Notes: a model not told the origin generated them from the sequence alone. 64,000 nt of DNA from Actinomyces oris (GCF_001553935.1 NZ_CP014232.1:558001-622000); one strand, 5' to 3'. Counted from the stretch's first letter, positions 35,567 to 44,971 are shown. A program made the numbers and translations.

Positions 35567-36868
35567 TCACTTCGCCTCCGCCGGCGTTGAGAGGTACCGG
35601 CGGAGGCTGGAGGTGTCTACCCGAGGGATAGCACCGAAGGTTCCGGCGAGGTAGCGGCGCTGCTTGTTCGTGCCCTTGCGGTTGGAGGGGAAGTCCGCGA
35701 GCGAGAAGAGCTCACTGGCACCGAAGGACGACTTCTCCGTCATCCACACCTCACCCGCTTCCAGGAGCTGGACGGGAGAGTTGTCCAGGAGCGCCGTGTC
35801 ATGGGTCGTGAAGACGATCTGGGCGCCTCGGGTGTTGAGGTCCGGGTCCTTGAACATGTCCACCAGCGTGGCGGTCAGCGTCGGATGGAGGCTCGCATCG
35901 AGCTCGTCGATGCACAACACCTGACCCAGTCGCAGGGCATCGATGGCGGGACCGACCGTCGCCAGCCAGGTGAGAGTGCCCTGACTCTGCTGGCTGCTCG
36001 CTAATGAATACTCCTCGCCGCCGGCACCACGGTGGTGAAGGACGAGGTGACGCTGAAGCTCGTTGAGCACCTCGGCGGGGACCTCAGCATCCTCGTCCTC
36101 GCTCCACGGAAACCGTCTCAGGAGGTCAAGCACCTCTTGAGGAACCTCCTGCTCCTCAAGCTCAAGACCGACAACACCAAGGTCGGCGACCTGAGCGATG
36201 GCGTTCGCGATACCAGTCCACTGCTCGGGGTCCTCTGCGAGACGACTCATCACCCATCGCAGACGTGAGGTACGCTCGTCATCACTGTGGTGGATGAAAC
36301 GCATAGTTCTCAAGCTCCGCGCGATCGGAGCAAGAGAGGCGTGCTTGTACTTCAGAGCCACGGCGAGGAAGAGGTCCTTGGGCGTCGTGATCCGACGGAC
36401 CTCGTTCGTGGCGCCCTTGAGGGTGGCGCCAGCCTCGATCGCGGGCTCGTCATCCTCGGGGGTCTGGGTACGCACGAAGACCTTGCGCCAGCGCTGTCCC
36501 GCTGCCCAGAGCTCCTCACGTGAGATGCCCCAGCGATGCGCCTCCACACTGTAGCTGTAGCGCTCGTTCTCGTGGGTGAAGCCGACGGTGAAGCGGGACG
36601 GCTGTGCCGCGTGGTCGCGATCGAGACTGAAGGGCTGGTGCAGGATGTCCCGCTGCCCCCCGATGGCGTGGTGGAGGCAGTCAAGCGCATCCAGGAGGGT
36701 CGACTTGCCTGAAGCGTTAGCGCCGAAGATCGCCGCCACTCGCCACGTCTGCTCCCGCCAGGAGGAGCCGCCGCGCGGCGTCAGAGTCTTGAGCGAACTC
36801 CGAGTGAAATCGAGGGTCACCTCCTCTGCGTAGCAGCAGTAGTTCGCCACGGTGAAGTCCAGCAACAT
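35567..36868 (-). CDS. RloA-like AAA/SMC-type ATPase (AAA_21)
   Basis: The 433-residue ATPase has Walker A GANASGKST (residues 49-57), an ABC-like signature region SSQQSQGTLTWLA, Walker B VLCIDELDASLHP and an FTTHDTALLD H-loop. This is the OLD/RloA-like layout used in AbiL, PARIS, Septu and retron-linked ATPases. It is paired with a RloB-like partner downstream, the AbiLi-AbiLii arrangement. GC content looks somewhat lower than in flanking genes. An inverted repeat lies about 27 bases upstream of the start. Confidence 0.85.
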   Translation of the reverse strand: MLLDFTVANYCCYAEEVTLDFTRSSLKTLTPRGGSSWREQTWRVAAIFGANASGKSTLLDALDCLHHAIGGQRDILHQPFSLDRDHAAQPSRFTVGFTHENERYSYSVEAHRWGISREELWAAGQRWRKVFVRTQTPEDDEPAIEAGATLKGATNEVRRITTPKDLFLAVALKYKHASLAPIARSLRTMRFIHHSDDERTSRLRWVMSRLAEDPEQWTGIANAIAQVADLGVVGLELEEQEVPQEVLDLLRRFPWSEDEDAEVPAEVLNELQRHLVLHHRGAGGEEYSLASSQQSQGTLTWLATVGPAIDALRLGQVLCIDELDASLHPTLTATLVDMFKDPDLNTRGAQIVFTTHDTALLDNSPVQLLEAGEVWMTEKSSFGASELFSLADFPSNRKGTNKQRRYLAGTFGAIPRVDTSSLRRYLSTPAEAK

Positions 36869-36894
36869 ACCGCCACCCTAGTGCGAACAACTCG

Positions 36895-36917
36895 TTTTGG
36901 GAAGTTTTTTCCTAAAA
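36895..36917 (-). promoter_or_regulatory. AT-rich inverted repeat upstream of the RloA/RloB pair
   Basis: TTTTGGGAA-5-TTCCTAAAA pairs 8 of 9 positions and lies just upstream of the ATPase start. This AT-rich tract stands out in GC-rich surroundings and is likely the promoter or operator of the pair. Confidence 0.45.
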
Positions 36918-36986
36918 GTCAACTCTCATGGCGCGAACCTCGCCATTCGAGCGCCAAGGTTGAGACCCGCCGGGCTGCCATGACAA

Positions 36987-37037
36987 AGCGCCGGCCGGTC
37001 ACCGTCCGCTCAAAGGCGACGATGGCCGGCCGGCGCT
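36987..37037 (-). terminator. Hairpin downstream of lysS
   Basis: AGCGCCGGCCGG (36987-36998) and CCGGCCGGCGCT (37026-37037) are perfectly complementary with a 27-base loop. On the minus strand TTTGTCATGG follows. It lies 25 bases after the lysS stop and before the RloAB promoter. Confidence 0.6.
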
Positions 37038-37061
37038 ATGGCCGCGGAGGCGGAGTACGGT

Positions 37062-38750
37062 TCAGCCCCGCTTGACCAGCGGGAAGGTGATGGTCTCGCG
37101 GATGCCTTGGCCGGTGAGCACCATGAGGAGGCGGTCGATGCCCATGCCCATGCCGCCACTGGGCGGGAAGCCCTGCTCCATGGCCACCAGGAAGTCCTCG
37201 TCCAGGATCATGGCCTCGGGGTCGCCCTTGGCGGCTGCCAGCGCCTGGGCCTCGAAGCGCTCGCGCTGGACCACGGGGTCGGCGAGCTCGGAGTAGGCGG
37301 TGGCGGTCTCGAAGCCGCGCACGTAGAGGTCCCACTTCTCGGTCAGGCCCGGCTTGCTGCGGTGGTAGCGGGTTAGCGGCGAGGTGTCCTCGGGGAAGTC
37401 GTAGACGAAGGTGGGCGCCCACAGCTTGTTGCCGACGAGCTCCTCGAAGATGTCCTCGACGACCTTGCCGGCCACGGCGTAGTCGTCGATCTCCAGGCCG
37501 ATCTTCTCGGCGTGGGCGACCAGCTGCTCGCGCGGGGTCTCCACGGTGATCTCCTCACCGAGGGCCTCGGAGACGGAGGTGTAGAGGTCGATCTTGTCCC
37601 ACTCGCCCGACAGGTCGTACTCGGTGCCGTCGGCCAGCGTGACGACCTCGCCGCCCTCAGGCAGGTCGAAGGCGTCCCGGGCCGCCTGCTGGACGAGGTT
37701 GCGGGTCAGCTCGGCCATGCCGTCGTAGTCGGAGTAGGCCTCGTAGGCCTCCAGGGCCGTGAACTCCGGGGAGTGGGAGGAGTCGGCGCCCTCGTTGCGG
37801 AAGTTGCGGTTGATCTCGAAGACGCGGTCCACACCGCCGACCACAGCGCGCTTGAGGTAGATCTCCGTGGCGATGCGCAGGTAGAGATCCATGTCGAAGG
37901 CGTTCATGTGGGTGATGAACGGGCGCGCGGCCGCCCCGCCGTGAATGACCTGCAGCATGGGGGTCTCCAGCTCCAGGTAGTCGCGGCGGAAGAAGTTCTC
38001 GCGGATGGAGCGCACGACGGCGGCGCGGGTGCGCACCATGTCGCGGGCGGCGGGCCGGGTGAGCAGGTCGAGCTCACGACGGCGCACGCGCTGCTCCTCC
38101 GAGAGCGTCACCGCCTCGCCGGCCTCGTTGGTCCAGGTCTTGGGCAGGGGTCGCAGCGCCTTGGAGGCGATCCGCCAGGCGGGGACCTCGACGTCGTCGT
38201 CCCCGGCGGAGGCGGCCTCGGCGCCCTCGCGCAGGACCGGCTCGGCCATGACGGACAGCTCGCCGCGGCGCGAGGAGATGACGCGGCCGTGGACGAAGAG
38301 GTGGTCGCCCAGGTCGACGTCGGCCTTGAAGGCCGCGAGCGCGGTGTGGCCCTCGGCGGGCAGGGCCTTGGCCGAGAGCATGGCCTGCAGAGTGGTGCCG
38401 GCCCCGTCCTGGAGGGTGACGAAGCACAGGCGGCCGGTGTTGCGCAGGAAGACGACGCGGCCGGCCACGCCGACGACATCGTCGGTCTCCTGCCCGGCCT
38501 CGAGGTGGGCGTAGCCCTCGCGCACGGCAGCGATGGTGGTGGTGACGGGCACGGAGACCGGGTAGGGGTCCCAGCCCTCGCCGCGTAGGCGCTCGCGCTT
38601 GCCGGCGCGGACCTCGAACTGCTCGCCCGGGCCCGGGTCGGCCTTGGGCTGCTTGGGCTGGGCCGATGAATCGTCTGCAGACTTCGGCGACTGGGTGCCG
38701 GCGGCGTCGGTGGCGGTCGGGTCGGGGCTGGGGGTGCTCTCGTCTGTCAC
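37062..38750 (-). CDS. lysS: Lysine--tRNA ligase, class II
   Basis: The 562-residue cytoplasmic enzyme attaches lysine to tRNA-Lys. It has an OB-fold anticodon-binding domain (about 90-200) and a class II catalytic core with motif 1 ([17 protein letters not shown]), motif 2 ([20 protein letters not shown]) and motif 3 ([15 protein letters not shown]). About 55 N-terminal residues rich in Pro, Ser, Asp and Lys precede the usual start. I chose GTG at 38750 (VTDESTP); there is no ribosome site, so a leaderless message is possible. Upstream residues in the same frame are not conserved. Confidence 0.93.
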   Translation of the reverse strand: MTDESTPSPDPTATDAAGTQSPKSADDSSAQPKQPKADPGPGEQFEVRAGKRERLRGEGWDPYPVSVPVTTTIAAVREGYAHLEAGQETDDVVGVAGRVVFLRNTGRLCFVTLQDGAGTTLQAMLSAKALPAEGHTALAAFKADVDLGDHLFVHGRVISSRRGELSVMAEPVLREGAEAASAGDDDVEVPAWRIASKALRPLPKTWTNEAGEAVTLSEEQRVRRRELDLLTRPAARDMVRTRAAVVRSIRENFFRRDYLELETPMLQVIHGGAAARPFITHMNAFDMDLYLRIATEIYLKRAVVGGVDRVFEINRNFRNEGADSSHSPEFTALEAYEAYSDYDGMAELTRNLVQQAARDAFDLPEGGEVVTLADGTEYDLSGEWDKIDLYTSVSEALGEEITVETPREQLVAHAEKIGLEIDDYAVAGKVVEDIFEELVGNKLWAPTFVYDFPEDTSPLTRYHRSKPGLTEKWDLYVRGFETATAYSELADPVVQRERFEAQALAAAKGDPEAMILDEDFLVAMEQGFPPSGGMGMGIDRLLMVLTGQGIRETITFPLVKRG

Positions 38751-38853
38751 GTGAAGGAGTCTAACGGCGCAGGCCCTCCCCGGACGCCCCCTGGGGACCG
38801 ACGACGCCCGATCCACCTCCGATCCTGGTCACATCGGGCGGCGGTTCCACCGG

Positions 38854-40053
38854 TCAGGTCCAGGTGGGCACGACGGCTGCCCCGGTCACGGTTTCCTCTC
38901 CCTTCCGGCTGCGGTGCACGGACACGCAGTACTCGGCCGGGAACCAGGTGGGGCCCAGGGCCTCACCCTTGACCGGAACCCGACTCAGGCGCAGGGCGGT
39001 GCCGCGGGCCGTGGGGCGCTGCTCCCACTGGGGTGGTGTGCGAAAGAGGAAGGCGGAGAGCAGCCTGGTGTAGTCGGGCCCGAGGTAGCACCACGGGACC
39101 GGGATGGAGGGAAGTCCGCTCAGGATGACGCCGTCGGCGGCCAGGGACTGGGGCTGCTCGGCTCTGAAGTAGCCGGGCATGACGTCGCCGTCGTAGGAGT
39201 ACTGCCATCCGTCGAGGACCTGCGCCCAGGCCAGATCGGCGCCGAGCTCGTCGCAGGCCTCGAGCAGCAGCTCGTGGAGGAGGTCCAGGTCGCCGGGGCT
39301 GAGGGGTGCCAACTCGGCCACCCACTCAACCATGTACATGCCGTGAGGATCCTCCTTGAGGCCAAAGAACGTCGCCGTACTGATCGGCGCGGGCCCGGTC
39401 AGGAAGACCCCGACGTCATCGACATACCTGCGATCATCGGCGGCCTCGATCGTGGTCTCGCTCAGCGGCAGCATGCGTGCCTGGCCGGTGTACTCGGTGG
39501 GGCTCCAGTGCGGGGCCACTCGCCAGATGGCGCGCATCCAGGCCTTGACCGGATCGGGGCAGACAGACTCGCGCACGTAGGCCCGCATCTCGACCACCTG
39601 AACGTCCTCGTCAAGCCGCTCCCAGTCCTTCTCGTAGACGTCGGGATTGAAGTCGGGTACGGACAGGGCTTCCTGCGGCCGTACCACGTGCTCGAAGAAC
39701 AGGGCCACGACGCCGTCGTTCCAGCGGGCGAGGGTCTGCGCCGACGCCAGGGCCCTCTTGGTGGCCGAGCCGCCTCGGAACCAGCTCTTGGGCCAGGTGA
39801 GCCGGTAGCAGTAGGGCAGATCGGGGTAGCCGGAGACCTCCTTGACGTAGTCGACGAAGTCGAGCTGCACGTCCAGAGAGGTCTCCTCCAGTTCGAGGAC
39901 CAGCAGGTGACCATCGCGGATACGCAGGTGGGTTCCGTCCCCGTCGTTGCCCTCGACGGTGAGGTCCGGCAGCGCCGCGCGCACACCCTCGATCGTCAGC
40001 TCTCGAGTGGTGTAGAGCTCGTAGATGTCCTCGTCCTTGAACTGCCCCAGCAT
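38854..40053 (-). CDS. Hypothetical protein, 399 residues
   Basis: I do not recognise this protein. It begins MLGQFKDEDIYELYTTRELT, has no signal peptide or membrane helix, and is acidic with many Trp and Tyr residues. It looks like a soluble two-part protein: an N-terminal half with DGHLLVLELEETSLDVQLDF and a C-terminal half with LPSIPVPWCYLGPDYTRLLSAFLF. The second half hints at an immunity- or contact-type family (DUF3396-like), but I cannot confirm it. It interrupts the usual panD-lysS neighbourhood. Codon use is that of a normal chromosomal gene. Confidence 0.75.
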   Translation of the reverse strand: MLGQFKDEDIYELYTTRELTIEGVRAALPDLTVEGNDGDGTHLRIRDGHLLVLELEETSLDVQLDFVDYVKEVSGYPDLPYCYRLTWPKSWFRGGSATKRALASAQTLARWNDGVVALFFEHVVRPQEALSVPDFNPDVYEKDWERLDEDVQVVEMRAYVRESVCPDPVKAWMRAIWRVAPHWSPTEYTGQARMLPLSETTIEAADDRRYVDDVGVFLTGPAPISTATFFGLKEDPHGMYMVEWVAELAPLSPGDLDLLHELLLEACDELGADLAWAQVLDGWQYSYDGDVMPGYFRAEQPQSLAADGVILSGLPSIPVPWCYLGPDYTRLLSAFLFRTPPQWEQRPTARGTALRLSRVPVKGEALGPTWFPAEYCVSVHRSRKGEETVTGAAVVPTWT

Positions 40054-40132
40054 GCTTCCCGACCTTATCGGAGCACGGCGGTGTCCGGGGCGGTTCGGGA
40101 CGGCCTGGTAGAGCGGCCCGCCCGCAGTGCGG

Positions 40133-40588
40133 TTAGGCGCGGGCCTCGGCCAGGGGGATGCCGGTGGGCCGCAGGCCCTGGAGGCGGGCGACGTCGGAGT
40201 CGGCCGGGATCTGGCCGGGGTCGGTGCCCCGCTCCACGATCCGGTTGGCCTCGTCGACGAAGACGACCCGGGGCAGGTAGGTGCGGGCCTCGGCGTCGGA
40301 CATCTGGGAGTAGGCGATGAGGATGACGACGTCGCCGGGGCCGACCAGGTGGGCGGCGGCGCCGTTGACGCAAATCTCGCCCGCGCCGCGCTCGCCGGGG
40401 ATGACGTAGGTGGACAGGCGGTTGCCGTTGGTGCAGTTGCAGATGTCGACGCGCTCGCCGGGCAGCAGGTCGGCGGCCTCGAGCAGGTCGATGTCCACCG
40501 TGATGGAACCGACGTAGTCGAGGTCGGCCTGGGTCACGGTGGCGCGGTGGATCTTGGACGTCATCATCGTCCGGGTGCGGGAACTCAT
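40133..40588 (-). CDS. panD: Aspartate 1-decarboxylase precursor
   Basis: The 151-residue proenzyme makes beta-alanine for pantothenate. Self-cleavage at the Gly-Ser bond (VGS, about residues 27-28) creates the pyruvoyl group. [20 protein letters not shown] and [19 protein letters not shown] are standard. ATG at 40588 gives [12 protein letters not shown]; the internal Met codons at residues 8 and 9 would match typical PanD length better. It lies 250 bases downstream of panC on the same strand, with a hairpin between, so it may have its own promoter. Confidence 0.92.
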   Translation of the reverse strand: MSSRTRTMMTSKIHRATVTQADLDYVGSITVDIDLLEAADLLPGERVDICNCTNGNRLSTYVIPGERGAGEICVNGAAAHLVGPGDVVILIAYSQMSDAEARTYLPRVVFVDEANRIVERGTDPGQIPADSDVARLQGLRPTGIPLAEARA

Positions 40589-40751
40589 CGCCGCACAGCG
40601 TAGACGGCGCCGGGCCCGGCGCACTGTACGGTGCGGCACAGGGTGAGCGACCTGACAGGAACGGTCGGACCTGAGCGAGGCCAGGCCCGGCCCAACGGTT
40701 CTCGAGAACACGCCATAGGGCGACGGGTCTGGCGCTTGAGGGTGCGTCCTC

Positions 40752-40790
40752 GCGCGGGGCCGGCCCGGTTCACAGCGGCTGGCCCCGCGC
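40752..40790 (-). terminator. Hairpin downstream of panC
   Basis: GCGCGGGGCC (40752-40761) and GGCCCCGCGC (40781-40790) pair perfectly with a 19-base loop, about 50 bases after the panC stop. There is no T-run, so function as an intrinsic terminator is uncertain. Confidence 0.5.
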
Positions 40791-40838
40791 AAGCACCCGG
40801 GCGAGCCGGGCACCCAGAGCGAGCCTGATCAGCCCTGC

Positions 40839-41852
40839 TCAGGGGCGCAGGTCAATGAGAGTGTTGTCGATGAGTCGGGTGGTGCCCACGCGCGCGGCGA
40901 CGGCCAGCAGGCCCACGGCGGGCAGCCCCTCCCCCTCGTCCTCCCCCGCGGGCTCGCTGCGCGGCAGGCCGAGGCCGGTGCCCGCCAGGTCCTCGAAGCT
41001 GTCCGGGGCGACGAGGGCCACGTAGTCGATCTCGACGCCGTCGGCCGCCTCCAGGGAGGCCAGGGCGGCCTGGCGGATGGCGGCGGGGTCAGGCCGGGAG
41101 CCGGTGGCCTGCGCGGCGGCGTCCCGGCCGGCCTGGAGTGCACGGGACAGGGCCAGGGCCTGGTGGCGCTGTTCGGGGCTGAGGTAGGCGTTGCGTGAGC
41201 TCATGGCCAGGCCGTCGCTCTCGCGGCGGATGTCGACCGGCACGATCTCCAGCGGGACGGCGAGGTCGCGCACCATGGACTCGATGATCGCCAGCTGTTG
41301 GGCGTCCTTGCGGCCGAACAGCGCCCAGCGCGGGGCGGTCAGGTGCATGAGGGTGAGCACGACCTGGCACACGCCGGCGAAGTGGGTGGGGCGGGTGCGC
41401 CCCTCCAGGACGGTGGCGATGGGGCCGGGGTCGATGCGCACCGCCGGCTGCCCGGCGGGGTAGATGACCTCCGGGGTGGGGGCGAAGACGATGAGGCGTC
41501 CCACGCCGAGGGTGCCGTCGGCACCGGTGAGGGTGCGGGCCAGCCCGGCCAGGTCGCCCTCGAGGTCGCGCGGGTAGGCGTCGAGGTCCTCGGTGGGGGC
41601 GAACTGCAGGGGGTTGACGAAGATGGTGACCACAACGGTGCCGGTCGGCCCGACGCGCCGGGCGGCCTCGCGCACGAGGTCGAAGTGGCCCTCGTGGAGG
41701 GCGCCCATCGTCATGACGACCGCCCGGGAATCCGGGGACTCGGCCAGGGCGGTGGCGAGATCGACTCGGCTGCGGGCCAGGACGGTTGCGGCGCCGGCGG
41801 ATCGGGGGGTGGGAACGGGCGTCGGTGCGGGTTCAGTGCTCACGTGCCCCAC
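40839..41852 (-). CDS. panC: Pantothenate synthetase
   Basis: The 337-residue enzyme joins pantoate and beta-alanine using ATP. TMGALHEGH is the HIGH-type nucleotide motif, IFVNPLQFAPTEDL and FGRKDAQQLAII bind substrate, and LAMSSRN is the KMSKS equivalent. Two GTG codons (41852 and 41840) could be the start. The first 25 residues are a non-conserved Pro/Thr-rich leader. DUF2520 is divergent upstream, with an inverted-repeat element between. Confidence 0.93.
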   Translation of the reverse strand: MGHVSTEPAPTPVPTPRSAGAATVLARSRVDLATALAESPDSRAVVMTMGALHEGHFDLVREAARRVGPTGTVVVTIFVNPLQFAPTEDLDAYPRDLEGDLAGLARTLTGADGTLGVGRLIVFAPTPEVIYPAGQPAVRIDPGPIATVLEGRTRPTHFAGVCQVVLTLMHLTAPRWALFGRKDAQQLAIIESMVRDLAVPLEIVPVDIRRESDGLAMSSRNAYLSPEQRHQALALSRALQAGRDAAAQATGSRPDPAAIRQAALASLEAADGVEIDYVALVAPDSFEDLAGTGLGLPRSEPAGEDEGEGLPAVGLLAVAARVGTTRLIDNTLIDLRP

Positions 41853-41898
41853 GCTAGTCGCCCCGCCCGGGCCGGTGACCCGCGCAGGAAGGTGAAAG

Positions 41899-42029
41899 TG
41901 TCCACGGTGGCGACTTTTCCGCGCCGAATCCGAGCAACCAGGCCATCTCGATTCACGTTTCCGCAGGTCACAGGGGTCGCCTTGAACAACGGGCCGCCTG
42001 CGGCCGGGGAAAAGTCGCCAAAATTGACA
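41899..42029. repeat. 131-bp palindromic-ended element between panC and DUF2520
   Basis: Inverted ends lie at 41899-41920 and 42008-42029. The inner 12 bases GGCGACTTTTCC/GGAAAAGTCGCC are perfect, and the outer TGTC also matches. The arm pattern TGTCxA...GGxGAC resembles the 122-bp elements at 32866 and 59937. It lies in the divergent promoter region. Confidence 0.65.
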
Positions 42030-42089
42030 GATTCGCCTTGATGGCTCGCTCTAGGCCGGGGCAGACGGCGAGCATGAGAGCATCGGGGC

Positions 42090-43058
42090 ATGAGCGACAT
42101 CGATGGCACGGGCCCAGGTACAGGCGGCGAGCACGCGGGCCGGGTCCCGGCCGCCCCTGCCAGCCCGAGCAGGCCGGGCCGGCTGGGCGTTGGCATCATC
42201 TCCGCCGGGCGCGTCGGGGCGGTCCTGGGCTGCGCGCTGCGGGCGGTGGAGCACCAGGTCGTCGGCGTCCACGCGGTCTCGGAGGAGTCGCGCGAGCGTG
42301 CCGAGATGCTGCTTCCCGGTGTGCCGGTCCTGGAGGTCGAGAAGATCGTCGAGCGCGCCGAGCTGGTCCTGCTGGCCGTCCCCGACGACGCCCTCGGGCC
42401 GCTCGTCCAGGGCCTGGCGGACCTGGGGCGCTGGCAGCCGGGCCAGCTGGTGGCCCACACCTCGGGGCGCTACGGCGCCGCCGTGCTCGCCCCGGCTCAG
42501 GGCTGCGGGGCGATCCCGTTGGCGATCCACCCGGCGATGACCTTCTCCGGGTTCTCCACGGATGTGGCCCGGCTCGTCGGCTGCCCGATGGCTGTCACTG
42601 CACCCGCCGCGGTGCTGCCGATCGCGCAGGCGCTGGTGGTCGAGCTCGGCGGGGAGCCCTTCGTCCTGGAGGAGTCGGCGCGCCCTGCCTACCACGCGGC
42701 CCTCGCGCACGGTGCCAACCACCTGCTGACCGTGGTGACGCAGGCCGTGCGGGTGCTGGCGGCCGCCGGGGTCGAGGACGGTGCGGCCACGCTCGGTCCC
42801 CTACTCACGGCGGCCCTGGACCGGGCGCTGCACGAGGGCGAGGCGGGCCTGACCGGTCCGGTCTCGAGGGGTGACGTCGGGACGGTGGCCGCTCACCTGG
42901 AGGCGCTCTCCACGCTGCGCGACAGCCAGGGGCGGGGCCTCGACGACGTGGTCGCCTCCTACCGGCAGCTGGCCGCGGCCACCACTGAGCGCTGCGAGGC
43001 CACCGGGCGCCTGACCGCCGAGCAGGCCCTGCGCCTGCGCGACGCCCTGCGCAGCTAG
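42090..43058 (+). CDS. Rossmann-fold/DUF2520 oxidoreductase-like protein
   Basis: The 322-residue protein has an N-terminal NAD(P)-binding Rossmann-like domain (LGVGIISAGRVGAVLGCALR, about 32-51, with VGxxxxxVGxxLG type layout) and a C-terminal DUF2520 helical domain (AYHAALAHGANHLLTVVTQA). DUF2520 genes commonly sit beside panC in actinobacteria. A ketopantoate-reductase-like role has been proposed because of this fold and context, but it is unproven. It is divergent from panC and convergent with the PH-domain operon. Confidence 0.85.
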   Translation: MSDIDGTGPGTGGEHAGRVPAAPASPSRPGRLGVGIISAGRVGAVLGCALRAVEHQVVGVHAVSEESRERAEMLLPGVPVLEVEKIVERAELVLLAVPDDALGPLVQGLADLGRWQPGQLVAHTSGRYGAAVLAPAQGCGAIPLAIHPAMTFSGFSTDVARLVGCPMAVTAPAAVLPIAQALVVELGGEPFVLEESARPAYHAALAHGANHLLTVVTQAVRVLAAAGVEDGAATLGPLLTAALDRALHEGEAGLTGPVSRGDVGTVAAHLEALSTLRDSQGRGLDDVVASYRQLAAATTERCEATGRLTAEQALRLRDALRS

Positions 43059-43062
43059 GGCA

Positions 43063-43206
43063 TGTTGCGAAAGTGGGGTGAAGCGTCCGCGTGTTCGTAA
43101 CTTAGGGCGCGCGTTCGTAGCCTCTACCTCTCGAATGCGAGCCCTCAGGTACGACCGCGACGTCGACCACTGGCGAGAACCGGCCTCCGCCCGGACATAC
43201 GCAACA
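43063..43206. repeat. Candidate palindromic-ended intergenic element
   Basis: The convergent gap between DUF2520 and the PH-domain gene is bounded by TGTTGCG (43063-43069) and CGCAACA (43200-43206), a perfect 7-bp inverted pair. Inside, GTTCGTA occurs twice and a degenerate inverted copy follows, echoing words in the hairpin at 10787. No gene is seen. The evidence for a true repeat family is weak. Confidence 0.4.
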
Positions 43207-43210
43207 GGAC

Positions 43211-44971
43211 CTAGCGCGCTGAGGGCCCGGCAGGCTGCGTGGCGGCGACGGCGCGCGCGAGCCACCGGTCGAGCTGCTCGGCGCGGGCCCGGTGCAGCGC
43301 CCGCTGACTGATCCGTGCCGCGAGGGCCTTGGCGTCGGCGGCATCGAGGTTGGTGATCGAGGCGGGGACCTCCTGGGCGACCATGTCGAGTCGGAGGGAG
43401 GCCAGGCCCCGCCGGCGCGCCAGCGGCCCCTGGCGCACACGCAGGGACTGGATGCGTTCGTAGGGGAAGACGGCCACTCGCCGCCGCCAGCGGCCGTGGC
43501 GGATGATGACGCAGGTGTCGGTGAGGGCGATGGCTGCACGCCGCCAGGTCAGGGGGCGGAAGAGCCGTCCGCGGCGGCTGATGCGCACGAAGCCGCGCTC
43601 GGCTGAGCCCGCCGGGGCCTGCGGGTCGCCGACACCGTCATCGTCGCGGCCGATGAGGGCCTGGGCGAGCAGCCTGTCGGGGTCGGGCACGCCCAGGTCG
43701 GGGACCACGAGCCACAGCGCACGCAAGGCGGTGTCGCGCACCCCCACGGGCAGGAGCAGGTTGCCGAACTGCCGGTTCTGGCCGTCCTGGGATCGGTCCT
43801 CGCGGCCGGCCACGGTGACGTCCACCTTCCACCAGTCCTTGCCGCGCCACAGGATCGGCTGAGCGATCCCGACGCCGTGGACCCGTCCGGGCGGCAGCGT
43901 GCGGGAGGTGTCGGAGGTGAGCCCGTAACGCATGCGGATGCCGCTGGGGGTGGCGGCGGCCTGGAAGTTCCAGGCGCTGTTGAAGTGGCTCCACACGATG
44001 GTCGCCATCGCGATGACCATCGTGAGGTAGGAGGAGATGATCGTCAGCGCCTCACTGCCGGTCATGGAGTCCGACACGAGGATGAGGATCCCCGCCGATA
44101 GCATGCCGATGACCGCCAGCCCGAGCACATAGACCGAGGAGCTGCGCAGCAGGGAGCCCAGGAGGGTGGCGCCATCGACACTGTAGAGCGGGTGCTCCCG
44201 GAAGTGAGAGGCCCGCATCGGCACGGCGCGCTGCTCGGGGGCGGCCTGAGAGCCGGCGGCCCCTTCGGGCGCGAGGCCCTCGGGCCTGACGGCGGACGTG
44301 GCATTATCGATGCCGCCGGTGTCGCGGCCCACTGCACTCGCCCCGACGGCGCCAGCCTCTACAGCGGGGCCGGGCAGGTCGATCTGTCCGGCGGCCAGGT
44401 CAAGGATGCGGTCGCGCAGGGTCTGAAGCTCGCGGGTGGTGAGGAATCCGATGACGACCCGCGAGTCCCGGCCCCCGGCGACCTCGACGGTCAGCTGCCC
44501 CAGACCGAAGATGCGCCCAAGCAGGGGGTGGACGACGTCGACCGACTGGATGCGCGGCAGACGGGCCGTGCGCAGCTTGCGGCTGAGGATGCCCGAGCGC
44601 AGGTAGACGCCGTCGGCGTCCACGGCGTAGGCGCGCCGCCACCAGCTGAGCAGCCCGAGCCCCACCCACAGGGCGATGAACGCGACCAGGCCAAGCAGGT
44701 AGTAGCCGATCCCCCCGCCCAGGGTGAAGCCGTGCTCGGAGATGAAGCGGTAGGCGCGCACCAGCTCGTCGAGGTTCTGGACCGTAACGAAGGCCAGGAC
44801 ACCGGTGACGATCTTCCAGCCCTCCAGCACCGGCGTGACGAGGCTGACCCGGTGCCAGGTGACATTTTCGGGCAGGGGCAGATCCCGGGAGGCGGCGGGC
44901 CCGCTCTCCCCCGCGGCGTCCGCCCTGGCCTTCCGGGCGGCCTCCAGCCGGCTCTCCCAGCTGGGGCTCAC
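43211..44971 (-). CDS. Membrane protein with bacterial PH domains (YdbT-like)
   Basis: The 586-residue protein has four membrane segments in two pairs (about 50-110 and 270-340) and three bPH2 (DUF304) domains, recognisable from patterns such as YLRSGILSRKLRTARLPRIQSVDV, RYGLTSDTSRTLPPGRVHGV and RHGRWRRRVAVFPYERIQSLRV. Bacillus YdbT has the same layout; the family is linked to membrane stress and bacteriocin resistance. Its start overlaps the stop of the smaller PH protein (ATGA). This pair is a regular neighbour of folK in actinobacteria. Confidence 0.85.
   Translation of the reverse strand: MSPSWESRLEAARKARADAAGESGPAASRDLPLPENVTWHRVSLVTPVLEGWKIVTGVLAFVTVQNLDELVRAYRFISEHGFTLGGGIGYYLLGLVAFIALWVGLGLLSWWRRAYAVDADGVYLRSGILSRKLRTARLPRIQSVDVVHPLLGRIFGLGQLTVEVAGGRDSRVVIGFLTTRELQTLRDRILDLAAGQIDLPGPAVEAGAVGASAVGRDTGGIDNATSAVRPEGLAPEGAAGSQAAPEQRAVPMRASHFREHPLYSVDGATLLGSLLRSSSVYVLGLAVIGMLSAGILILVSDSMTGSEALTIISSYLTMVIAMATIVWSHFNSAWNFQAAATPSGIRMRYGLTSDTSRTLPPGRVHGVGIAQPILWRGKDWWKVDVTVAGREDRSQDGQNRQFGNLLLPVGVRDTALRALWLVVPDLGVPDPDRLLAQALIGRDDDGVGDPQAPAGSAERGFVRISRRGRLFRPLTWRRAAIALTDTCVIIRHGRWRRRVAVFPYERIQSLRVRQGPLARRRGLASLRLDMVAQEVPASITNLDAADAKALAARISQRALHRARAEQLDRWLARAVAATQPAGPSAR

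Noticed and set aside
34957..36868. Assignment as a PARIS (AriA/AriB) system
   Set aside because: The small partner matches RloB-type motifs rather than the DUF4435 protein expected for AriB, so I call it RloA/RloB-like only.
40589..40838. Possible tRNA or small RNA between panC and panD
   Set aside because: I found a hairpin only; no cloverleaf or tRNA T-arm sequence was recognisable.
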